From contig CAXXHQ010000001.1 in assembly GCA_963665265.2 (NCBI GenBank), positions 806,001 through 870,000 of the forward strand: 64,000 nucleotides of DNA, read 5' to 3'. This document shows positions 34,113-41,892 of the stretch, one piece after another. The notes under the pieces are model-generated. The model was not told where the DNA came from. It ran no database searches and saw only the letters and a program-made list of their open reading frames with translations. The stretch's first letter is position 1. Every line of letters starts with the position of its first letter. Source of the DNA: CAXXHQ01 sp963665265. GTDB lineage: Bacteria > Planctomycetota > Planctomycetia > Pirellulales > Thermoguttaceae. The position numbers and the translations under genes were made by a program.

Positions 34113-34318
34113 GATATATTTTTAACGCGAATAATTTCTATGCGAAAGCGCACCATTCTCTTAAAAACGCCCCTCTCTAGCAAGAGGGGACGACGAAATT
34201 CGCTTTTTTATTCGCAAAGCAACGTTGTTTAATCGGCGAATAATGATATTCGCGCTCAAACCGCAAAACGCGACGAGAACGTTGTTCCGCCTTACACGCG
34301 ATCACGGCGCTCACGACT

Positions 34319-35488
34319 CTAATGGCGTTTACGAACAAATACGGCGTCGAGAATATCGACGATTTCGTTGTCGGCGAACGGCTCGACGGCGAAATAAAAT
34401 ATCTTCCACGCACGATAGGCGGCTTCCAGTCCCGTCCCTGGGGCGGCGTTAACGATCACCTTCGCGTCGGGGGCCGCTTCATTCGCGCGACCGACCAAGC
34501 TTGGCCCCTCTTCGCCGAATGCCGGCGCATGAACCATCAATGCGTCGTAGCCTAGCTGGGGCAATCGCGGCGCCAAGTCGCTCCAAGCGGCGAACGCCTC
34601 CGCTTCGCAACCAAGGTTTCTCAATTTTTCGATCTGCTCGCGCGATGACTTCGCGTCGGAGTTCAACAAAAACAGCCGTCGAGTAATAAGCTGCTTCGAT
34701 TCGTCGGCATATCGAACTGGACGCGACTCGACGATCCACCCGCCGCAGCACGGCTCATGTATAAGCGGCGAAAGATCCTCCATCAACGAGGCGTTGACGG
34801 CCGTTATCTCGCCGGAAACGGCTGCCGCGACGACGATCGGCGGCCGCCCCGGCCCGACTTCGAGCGTGGCTATCGGCTCGCCTTGAATTACTTTTTGACC
34901 AAGCTTCGGAAGGCGGATCGCCCTTAAGCCGATCTGCTTCGCCCGGGTCAGCAATACTCCCATGCGTACCAAACCGTTTTCGCCGAGACGACTCCACGAC
35001 TCCCGCAAAAAACGCGCCTCTTCGGCCGAACGCCACAAATCGACCGGCGCCTCGACCGCCCCTTCCGCCGGGGCGAACCATGAACCGTCCGGCGAGGCGT
35101 CGTTATAGACGGCCGCCTGAGCGGCGGTCCGCGCCGTCTGCACCGCCTCAAAAATTTCTTCCGGCGTAAACGGCTTCATCACAAACCGCGAAACGCCTAG
35201 TTGAACCACCGAGTCGGCCGAGGGAAGCTGAGGGTAACCCGTCATCACCACCACCGGAACGCTCCGATTCGTCTCACGCAGCTTTTGCAAAAATTGGAAC
35301 CCGTCCATTTCCGGCATTTTCACGTCGAGAAGTATCGCGTCGAAGCCGCCGTTTTCGGCCAATGACAATCCGTAAACAGGATCGGAGCTATGCTCAACCT
35401 CGTAACCCTGCCGAGAAAAAACCCGGCGGCAGGCTCGGCAAATTGACGGCTCATCGTCAACGATCAGCAATTTCGGATTGTCGATCAT
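34319..35488 (-). CDS. response regulator fused to a GcvH-like domain
   Basis: 389 residues. Receiver domain residues 5-125 with the acidic pair D11-D12, phosphoacceptor D55 (LLDVKMPEMDG) and K105. A glycine-cleavage H-like barrel lies about residues 165-255: LRAIRLPKLGQKVIQGEPIATLEV, AAVSGEITAVNASLMEDLSPLIHEP, GGWIVES. The lipoyl-lysine motif ESVKA is missing: LEVGPGRPPIVV occupies its place, so it should not carry a lipoyl group. The C-terminus (about 270-389) looks like a second, degenerate receiver. Receiver-GcvH proteins occur near hydrogenase and dissimilatory genes in other anaerobes; I recall this but cannot verify it. A sigma-54-like promoter lies upstream. Confidence 0.85.
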   Translation of the reverse strand: MIDNPKLLIVDDEPSICRACRRVFSRQGYEVEHSSDPVYGLSLAENGGFDAILLDVKMPEMDGFQFLQKLRETNRSVPVVVMTGYPQLPSADSVVQLGVSRFVMKPFTPEEIFEAVQTARTAAQAAVYNDASPDGSWFAPAEGAVEAPVDLWRSAEEARFLRESWSRLGENGLVRMGVLLTRAKQIGLRAIRLPKLGQKVIQGEPIATLEVGPGRPPIVVAAAVSGEITAVNASLMEDLSPLIHEPCCGGWIVESRPVRYADESKQLITRRLFLLNSDAKSSREQIEKLRNLGCEAEAFAAWSDLAPRLPQLGYDALMVHAPAFGEEGPSLVGRANEAAPDAKVIVNAAPGTGLEAAYRAWKIFYFAVEPFADNEIVDILDAVFVRKRH

Positions 35489-35544
35489 TTTGACAAGTTT
35501 CTTTTTCTAAAATACGACGCGGCTCACAGAGACGGTCGTAAGAA

Positions 35545-35560
35545 TGCAACCGGCATGCCA
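35545..35560 (-). promoter_or_regulatory. candidate sigma-54 promoter of the receiver-GcvH gene
   Basis: On the minus strand TGGCATGCCGGTTGCA: GG and GC are separated by exactly ten bases and both boxes (TGGCA, TTGCA) match the consensus closely. Transcription would start near 35534, 45 bases before the start codon at 35488. A CCGTT-A-AACGG palindrome lies about 40 bases further upstream (35599-35609). Confidence 0.65.
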
Positions 35561-35715
35561 AAGAGATGCCGCAATGCCGCCTGCGCCAAAAAGAACCCGT
35601 TAAACGGCGTCATTGCCGGGGTATTATCGGATTACAGCAAGAACAACATGCGGCAATTACGGAAGATCGTGGCTTGAGATACGCCAACTGTATAAAAAAG
35701 AAATACACAGCAACG

Positions 35716-37152
35716 TTACTTCGCAGCCAAGTCGTAGCGTCGAATCAGCGCATGGAGGTTCGTTCGTTGGATGCCGATTTCATCGGCCGTCTTACTAATA
35801 TTTCCGCCGCAACGTTTAAGAGCCTCGGCGACAAAACGACGCTCAAGGTCTTCGACGGCGGCGTCTCGAACTTGACGCTTGAGATTTTTAAACTCATCCC
35901 AAGTCCTCGGAAGCGTGCCGGCCAGATTCCGCGACGGCGTTTGGCGTATCTCCATCGGTAAATGCTGCGGCTCGATGCGGTCTCCGTCGCACAGTATCGC
36001 CATACGCTCTATGATGTTGCGCAATTCGCGGACATTGCCGGGCCACGAGTAATTCTCCATGAGCATCATCGCCTCGGGAGTAAATCCGCGAACGCTAACG
36101 CCCAGCCGCTTGCAACAACGTTCGAGCAAAGCGACGGCAATCAGAGGCAAATCTCCGGGACGCTGCCGAAGCGGTGGAAGATAAACCGGCACGACATTGA
36201 GACGATAGAATAAATCCTCGCGAAAAACGCCTTCGCGAACCATCTCGCCAAGATCGCGGTTCGAGGCGGTAACCAAGCGGATATCGTATTCTTTTTCGGC
36301 CGTATCGCCGACCTTGCGAACCTTGCGGGTTTCGAGAACGCGGAGAAGTTTCCCCTGCGTTTCCATACTCAAATTCGATATTTCGTCGAGAAAAAGCGTT
36401 CCCCGATGGGCCGCCTCAAAAAGCCCTTGCTTCGTGGCGATTGCGCCGGAAAAAGAGCCTTTGACGTGGCCGAAGAGTTCGCTTTCGAGAAGCGTCGGTG
36501 CGAGCGCGCTGCAATCGCAGGCCATAAGCGGAAAGTTCTTGCGCCGACTCAGGCGGTGAACGGCCCGAACGACCATTTCTTTGCCAGTGCCGCTCTCGCC
36601 CGTGACGAGGACGGTGCCGTCGGTCGGAGCCACGCGCTGAATGAGGGCGAAGACTCTCTGCATAACCTGGCTCTCGCCGATGATCCCTTCGAGCCCTTGC
36701 TGAACGTTAAGCTCATGCCTGAGCGCGGCGTTTTCGCGAATCAGCGCGGTGCGTTCGCAAACCTTCTGAAGAGCAAGACGCAACTGGTTCGGCAGAAAGG
36801 GCTTGGAGATGAAGTCAGCCGCGCCGGCCTTCATCGCTTCAACGGCAATTTCGACCGTCGATTGCCCCGAGATGACGATGACGTCCGAGGTGACGTCGGA
36901 GAGCGCCAGATGCCGGAGGATCTCCATTCCGCTAAGCCCGGGCATCGTAAGATCGAGGAAGACGACGTCGTATTCGCCGGTCAGCGCGGTCTGAAGACCT
37001 GCTTGCGAATCGCCAATATAGCGAACGTTATGGCCGTCGGCCTGAAGGATGCGACGAATTCCCTCCCCCATCGCCTGCTCGTCGTCAATGACGAGGACGC
37101 GATGGGGCGACCATCGAGCGGAATCGAGGACCGGAGGCAAGGGCTCGTGCAT
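35716..37152 (-). CDS. sigma-54-dependent response regulator (NtrC family)
   Basis: 478 residues from ATG 37152; the frame is open further to a TTG at 37233. Receiver domain with VLVIDDEQAMGEG, phosphoacceptor in VVFLDLTMPGLSG and SKPFLP. AAA+ domain with Walker A GESGTGKE, GHVKGSFSGA (the sigma-54 loop, normally GAFTGA), Walker B GTLFLDEI and the R-finger region DLFYRLNVVPVYLPPLRQRPGD. The C-terminal Fis-type helix-turn-helix is GGNISKTADEIGIQRTNLHALI. It is the likely activator of the -24/-12 promoters at 37428 and 35545. The neighbouring hydrogenase-kinase is its most plausible partner. Confidence 0.94.
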   Translation of the reverse strand: MHEPLPPVLDSARWSPHRVLVIDDEQAMGEGIRRILQADGHNVRYIGDSQAGLQTALTGEYDVVFLDLTMPGLSGMEILRHLALSDVTSDVIVISGQSTVEIAVEAMKAGAADFISKPFLPNQLRLALQKVCERTALIRENAALRHELNVQQGLEGIIGESQVMQRVFALIQRVAPTDGTVLVTGESGTGKEMVVRAVHRLSRRKNFPLMACDCSALAPTLLESELFGHVKGSFSGAIATKQGLFEAAHRGTLFLDEISNLSMETQGKLLRVLETRKVRKVGDTAEKEYDIRLVTASNRDLGEMVREGVFREDLFYRLNVVPVYLPPLRQRPGDLPLIAVALLERCCKRLGVSVRGFTPEAMMLMENYSWPGNVRELRNIIERMAILCDGDRIEPQHLPMEIRQTPSRNLAGTLPRTWDEFKNLKRQVRDAAVEDLERRFVAEALKRCGGNISKTADEIGIQRTNLHALIRRYDLAAK

Positions 37153-37323
37153 AAATGGAGCGTTTCGTATTAATCCGTTGACTGCAAGCGCCTGCTCGCC
37201 CTCCGTTAAACGGGCGTAATTTAGGCGGCGCAAATTTATTTATACAGCGTATACCAACTCCATACAGTTTGCGAGCGGCTTTGGTAAGATTTTCCGGTAG
37301 TAGACGCAAATTAAGCCAGGCCT

Positions 37324-37396
37324 AGCTGTTGCAATTCAGCTCCGTCATAGCGAAATCTGAGCAAGTTACATCCAAAACCCCCTCTACAAATGTAGA
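37324..37396 (+). promoter_or_regulatory. candidate upstream activator sites for the hydrogenase promoter
   Basis: Two inverted repeats lie about 60 to 120 bases upstream of the presumed start site: AGCTG-N8-CAGCT (37324-37341) and TCTACA-AA-TGTAGA (37383-37396). These are plausible enhancer sites for the NtrC-type protein, by position and symmetry only. Confidence 0.35.
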
Positions 37397-37426
37397 AGCT
37401 CGCCCATTCGAGAAAAAACTACCGAT

Positions 37427-37442
37427 CGGCACGATTCTTGCT
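37427..37442 (+). promoter_or_regulatory. sigma-54 promoter of the hydCBA operon
   Basis: CGGCACGATTCTTGCT has GG (37428-37429) and GC (37440-37441) with ten bases between, matching TGGCACG-N4-TTGCT at all but the first base. The start of transcription would be near 37453, about 110 bases before hydC. An NtrC-type gene lies divergently next to it. Confidence 0.75.
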
Positions 37443-37562
37443 CGATGAAGGGAAAACAGTTTTGAGCGTGGATCAAACGCCCCCTGGGATGGGCCGCGTC
37501 CAAAAAACGATCCGCTCACGAATTCTTCATCTGCTGGAATTAGCAACACGAAAGGCGACTCC

Positions 37563-38039
37563 GTGGTCACAGCCGATCTCGATGCCATTCTCGCTCGTTA
37601 CCCCAACGCCAAACGCGACTCTCTGATTCCGTTGCTGCAAGAAGTGCAACAGTATCAAGGCTATTTGTCGCGCGAGGCGGTGATTCGCGTGGGCGAACAT
37701 TTGAACTTGCCCGCCAGCAAAATCTACGGCGTAGCGACGTTTTACAATCAATTTCGTTTTCAACCGCAAGGTCGCAACCATATTCAAATCTGCCGCGGAA
37801 CGGCCTGCCATGTCAAAGGCTCGGCGGCCGTGCTCGAAGCCATGAAGCGGGAACTGAAAGTCGAACCGGGCCAAACGACCCGCGACGGCGAATTCAGCCT
37901 CGAGGTGGTGGCCTGCATCGGCGCGTGCGGCTTGGCCCCGGTGATTTGCGTGAACGGCGAATTCCACGCCGGAATGACCACGCAAAAAGTCGGAAAGATT
38001 CTCGATATGTATCGAGAAAAAGATAAGGCCAAGGCGTAA
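37563..38039 (+). CDS. hydC: [FeFe]-hydrogenase NuoE-like subunit (HydC/HndA)
   Basis: 158 residues from GTG 37563. NuoE-like thioredoxin fold: helical N-terminus with DSLIPLLQEVQQYQGYLSREAV, GVATFYNQF, and the [2Fe-2S] ligands in CRGTACHVKGS and CIGACGLAPV. It is the small diaphorase subunit of trimeric bifurcating hydrogenases and is followed by hydB and hydA. It is the first gene behind the sigma-54 promoter. Length and motifs are normal for the family. Confidence 0.92.
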   Translation: MVTADLDAILARYPNAKRDSLIPLLQEVQQYQGYLSREAVIRVGEHLNLPASKIYGVATFYNQFRFQPQGRNHIQICRGTACHVKGSAAVLEAMKRELKVEPGQTTRDGEFSLEVVACIGACGLAPVICVNGEFHAGMTTQKVGKILDMYREKDKAKA

Positions 38040-38168
38040 AACGGTCTTCTCTGACCGTTCATTTACGGCGTTTATTTTCGGACGCCGGACAGTTACGGGG
38101 CTTTGCGCGAACTTTTTTCTCTCTCGTATTACAATTCGGCATTCGTCACCCATCGAAGCTCATATACT

Positions 38169-40058
38169 ATGATGATAAGCACAACAGCGCCTGAAGTGCG
38201 CGACGCCGCGACGTTGCGACGCGATCGCGTAACCCGCCCGACCATTTTCGTGGGGACGGGAACTTGCGGCTTGGGAGCCGGCGCGCGAGCGACCGTCAAC
38301 GCCATATTCGGTTATCTGAAACGGAAGCAAATCGACGCCGACGTCGTCGAGGTCGGCTGCATCGGGCTCTGCTCGGCGGAGCCGTTGGTTGACGTTCAAT
38401 TGCCCGGCAAAACGCGACTTTGCTTCTCCGGCGTCACCGAAGACGTCGTCGAGGGCTTGCTCGACGAAGCGATGGTCGGCAAACTGCCTGAAAAGCGAGC
38501 GATCTTCCAACACCGCCGCGACGGGCTGCAAGCGTGGGACGGCGTGCCGTTCATCGACGAGCATCCCTTCTTCGCGCCGCAAACGCGATGGGTCCTGGCG
38601 AACTGCGGTATCATCGATCCGACGCAAATTGACGAATACATCGCGTTCGGCGGCTACGAAGCGCTGACCAAGACGCTCAAAACGGTTTCGCCCGACGCGC
38701 TGTGCGACAGCGTCGAACGAAGCGGACTCCGAGGTCGTGGCGGCGGCGGATTCCCCACCGGCAAGAAGTGGAAGTTCGCCCGAGCGCAGCAGAACGATCA
38801 AAAATATCTTATTTGCAACGCCGACGAAGGCGATCCGGGCGCATTCATGGATCGCGCCGTCATCGAAGGCGATCCGCATCGCTTGCTCGAAGGAATGGCT
38901 TTGGCCGCCTACGGCATCGGCGCGACGAAGGCATACGTTTACATCCGCGCCGAGTATCCCCTGGCGATCGATCGATTAAAAACGGCGATCGCGCAGGCCA
39001 AGGAACGGCATTTCCTCGGCGACAAAATCTTGGGGACCGATTTCCACCTGGAAATCATCATCAAGATGGGCGCCGGGGCGTTCGTCTGCGGCGAAGAGAC
39101 GGCTTTGATCAACAGCATCGAAGGAAAACGCGGCATGCCGCGTCCTCGCCCGCCGTTCCCGGCGATCAGCGGCCTGTTCGGCAAGCCGACGATCATCAAT
39201 AACGTCGAAACGCTGGCCAATCTCCCGCTCCTAGCGATGAACGGCGACGCCTGGTTCAGCGCGGTCGGCACCCCGACGAGCAAAGGAACCAAGGTCTTCG
39301 CATTGTCGGGCAAGGTGGCTCGCACCGGCTTGGTCGAAGTGAAGATGGGAACCACGGTTCGCCAAGTAGTGTTCGACGCCGGCGGCGGCATCGCCGACGG
39401 AAAGAAATACAAAGCCGTTCAAATCGGCGGTCCGTCGGGTGGTTGCATTCCGCAACAACATTTGGACATCGAAGTCGATTACGAATCGCTGAAGACCGTC
39501 GGCGCGATGATGGGGTCCGGCGGGTTGGTCGTGATGGACGAAGACACCTGCATGGTCGACGTGGCGAAGTTCTTCATGGACTTCATCCAACGCGAAAGCT
39601 GCGGAAAATGCATTCCGTGCCGCGAAGGAACCCGCCGCATGCTCGAAACCTTACAACGCATTACGCGCGGTCGCCGCCGCGAAAAAGGAATCGAAGCCCT
39701 CGAACGATTCGAGAGCGTCCTCAACCTGCAACAGTTGGCCGAAAATATTCGCGACACGAGTCTTTGCGGATTGGGCCAAACGGCGCCAAATCCGATCCTC
39801 AGCACCTTGCGATGGTTCCGCGACGAATACGAAGAACACGTTTACGAACGGCGTTGCCCGGCGGGAGCGTGCGAGGAGTTGGTCGTCTATCGCATCGAGG
39901 CCGAAAAGTGCAAAGGCTGCACGCTCTGCGCGAAGAAGTGCCCGGCCGAAGCGATCGTCGGATCGCCGAAGAGCCCGCATTATATCATCGCGGAAAAGTG
40001 CATCGGTTGCGGAAGCTGCATGGACGTGTGCCGTCCGGCGGCGATCATCAAGGAATAA
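38169..40058 (+). CDS. hydB: [FeFe]-hydrogenase NuoF-like NAD/FMN subunit (HydB/HndC)
   Basis: 629 residues from ATG 38169, ending with two ferredoxin motifs. It starts with a thioredoxin-like [2Fe-2S] domain (FVGTGTCGLGAGAR.., VGCIGLCSAEPLVDV). NuoF core: RGRGGGGFPTGKKW (NADH/FMN), GAGAFVCGEETALINSIEG, and the N3-type ligand SCGKCIPCREGTRRM. CKGCTLCAKKCP and CIGCGSCMDVC are at the end. It oxidises or reduces NAD(H) and is the bifurcation site proposed for HydABC. The frame extends upstream to 38103 but without conserved sequence. Confidence 0.93.
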   Translation: MMISTTAPEVRDAATLRRDRVTRPTIFVGTGTCGLGAGARATVNAIFGYLKRKQIDADVVEVGCIGLCSAEPLVDVQLPGKTRLCFSGVTEDVVEGLLDEAMVGKLPEKRAIFQHRRDGLQAWDGVPFIDEHPFFAPQTRWVLANCGIIDPTQIDEYIAFGGYEALTKTLKTVSPDALCDSVERSGLRGRGGGGFPTGKKWKFARAQQNDQKYLICNADEGDPGAFMDRAVIEGDPHRLLEGMALAAYGIGATKAYVYIRAEYPLAIDRLKTAIAQAKERHFLGDKILGTDFHLEIIIKMGAGAFVCGEETALINSIEGKRGMPRPRPPFPAISGLFGKPTIINNVETLANLPLLAMNGDAWFSAVGTPTSKGTKVFALSGKVARTGLVEVKMGTTVRQVVFDAGGGIADGKKYKAVQIGGPSGGCIPQQHLDIEVDYESLKTVGAMMGSGGLVVMDEDTCMVDVAKFFMDFIQRESCGKCIPCREGTRRMLETLQRITRGRRREKGIEALERFESVLNLQQLAENIRDTSLCGLGQTAPNPILSTLRWFRDEYEEHVYERRCPAGACEELVVYRIEAEKCKGCTLCAKKCPAEAIVGSPKSPHYIIAEKCIGCGSCMDVCRPAAIIKE

Positions 40059-40113
40059 CGACTCGCTCGGTCATCACCCCCAATAAAAAGAAATTCTCGT
40101 CGAGGATGCATTC

Positions 40114-41835
40114 ATGATACAGATTGAAGTCAACGGTCGCACGATACCGGCGGAAAAGGGCGAGACGTTATTGACCGCTCTCCGTCGCGCGGGAATTCGC
40201 GTTCCGACCCTATGTCATATGGACGGATTGACGCCGACGGGCGCCTGCCGGATGTGCGTGGTCGAAATCGAAGGACAACGCGGCTTGACGCCGAGTTGCG
40301 CGATTCCGGTCAGCGAAGGAATGAAAGTTCAAACGCATTCGGAGCGGGCGGTTCAAGCGCGCCGCACGATCGTCGAGCTTCTTTTGGCGAATCATCCGGA
40401 CGATTGCCTCTACTGCGTGCGGAAGAGCGATTGCGAATTGAAAGACTTGGCCGAGGAGCTGAACGTTCGACATCGACGCTTCAGCGGCGCCAAGTCGAAG
40501 CATCACGTCGACATGTCGAGTCCGTCGATCGTTCGCGACCCGGCGAAGTGCATTCTCTGCGGCAAATGCGTCCGCGTTTGCGAGGAAGTGCAAGGCGTGG
40601 CCGCGATCGACTTCATCGGACGCGGTTCGCGGGCGAAAATCGGCTCCGCCTTCGACGAAGGCCTAAACGTTTCGACGTGCATTAACTGCGGTCAGTGCGT
40701 GACGATTTGCCCGACCGGCGCCTTGAGCGAAAAGAGCCACGTTCGCGACGTTCTGGGCGCGCTCGCCGATCCGAAAAAATTCGTCGTCGTGCAACACGCG
40801 CCCGCCGTTTCGGTGACCTTGGGCGAAGAGTTCGACGTCCCGGCCGGTCAAGACGTGAACGGCGCGATGGTCTCGGCGTTACGTCACCTCGGGTTCGACC
40901 GCGTTTTCGACACGAGCTTCACGGCCGACCTCACGATCATGGAAGAAGGCTCCGAGCTAGTGCATCGAATTCAACACGGCGGCACGCTCCCCATGATGAC
41001 GAGCTGCTCGCCCGGCTGGATCAAATTCGTCGAAACCGCCTATCCCGATTTGATCGACAATCTATCGACCTGCAAAAGCCCGCAGCAAATGATGGGCGCG
41101 GTCATCAAGTCGTACTTCGCCGAACGCGAGGGAATCGACCCGAAAGACATTTACAGCGTCAGCGTAATGCCCTGCACGGCGAAAAAGTTCGAGTGCGGCC
41201 GCCCCGAGATGGCGCAAAACGGCGTCCCGGACGTCGACGCGGTTTTGACGACCCGGGAATTGGCTCGTATGATACGGATGCGCGGTTTGGACTTGAAAAC
41301 CCTTCCCGTGGATACGGCCGACACGCCGTTCGGCGAACGAACGAGCGCCGGAAAACTATTCGGCGCGACCGGCGGCGTCATGGAGGCGGCGATCCGCTCC
41401 GCTCATTTCCTGATTACCGGCAAAGAGCTGGGCGACTTGAACGTGACTCCGGTCCGCGGATTGGACGGCGTCAAAGAGGCCAAGCTGACGATCAACGGCT
41501 TGGAAGTCGGCGTGGCCGTGGCGAGCGGACTAGGGAACGCCTGCAAGCTGATGGACCAAATTCGCGCCGGCCGCAAGGACATTCACTTCATCGAAGTGAT
41601 GACTTGCCCCGGCGGATGCGTCAACGGCGGCGGACAGCCGATCGGAACGGACAAAAAAGCCGTCGCCGCCCGTATGCAAGCCCTTTACTCGATCGACGAC
41701 GGCTCGCCCGTTCGCGTTTCGCATAAGAACGAAGCGGTGCAACGCCTGTACGACGAGTATTTGGAAAAACCGTATAGCGAAAAGAGTCACCACTTGCTTC
41801 ACACCCATTACGCCAAGCGAGAAGCGACGGTTTAG
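40114..41835 (+). CDS. hydA: [FeFe]-hydrogenase catalytic subunit (HydA/HndD type)
   Basis: 573 residues. N-terminal [2Fe-2S] domain (CHMDG..GACRMC), a 3Cys+His region (HPDDCLYCVRKSDC), two ferredoxin sites (CILCGKCVRVCEE, CINCGQCVTICP). H-cluster motifs: L1 TSCSPGW around C298, L2 MPCTAKKFE with C354, L3 EVMTCPGGCVNGGGQP with C498 and C502. L1 has Ser in place of the second Cys of TSCCPGW; this variant also occurs in the second hydrogenase of this window. The last 50 residues are the small-subunit-like part (RLYDEYLEKP..SHHLLHTHY). With hydC and hydB it forms a trimeric bifurcating hydrogenase. Confidence 0.95.
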   Translation: MIQIEVNGRTIPAEKGETLLTALRRAGIRVPTLCHMDGLTPTGACRMCVVEIEGQRGLTPSCAIPVSEGMKVQTHSERAVQARRTIVELLLANHPDDCLYCVRKSDCELKDLAEELNVRHRRFSGAKSKHHVDMSSPSIVRDPAKCILCGKCVRVCEEVQGVAAIDFIGRGSRAKIGSAFDEGLNVSTCINCGQCVTICPTGALSEKSHVRDVLGALADPKKFVVVQHAPAVSVTLGEEFDVPAGQDVNGAMVSALRHLGFDRVFDTSFTADLTIMEEGSELVHRIQHGGTLPMMTSCSPGWIKFVETAYPDLIDNLSTCKSPQQMMGAVIKSYFAEREGIDPKDIYSVSVMPCTAKKFECGRPEMAQNGVPDVDAVLTTRELARMIRMRGLDLKTLPVDTADTPFGERTSAGKLFGATGGVMEAAIRSAHFLITGKELGDLNVTPVRGLDGVKEAKLTINGLEVGVAVASGLGNACKLMDQIRAGRKDIHFIEVMTCPGGCVNGGGQPIGTDKKAVAARMQALYSIDDGSPVRVSHKNEAVQRLYDEYLEKPYSEKSHHLLHTHYAKREATV

Positions 41836-41892
41836 CATTTTCGGCGGAGCGAGGCTCCTCCCCACGCAAGTCGTTCGTCGAGGAAACACCGC

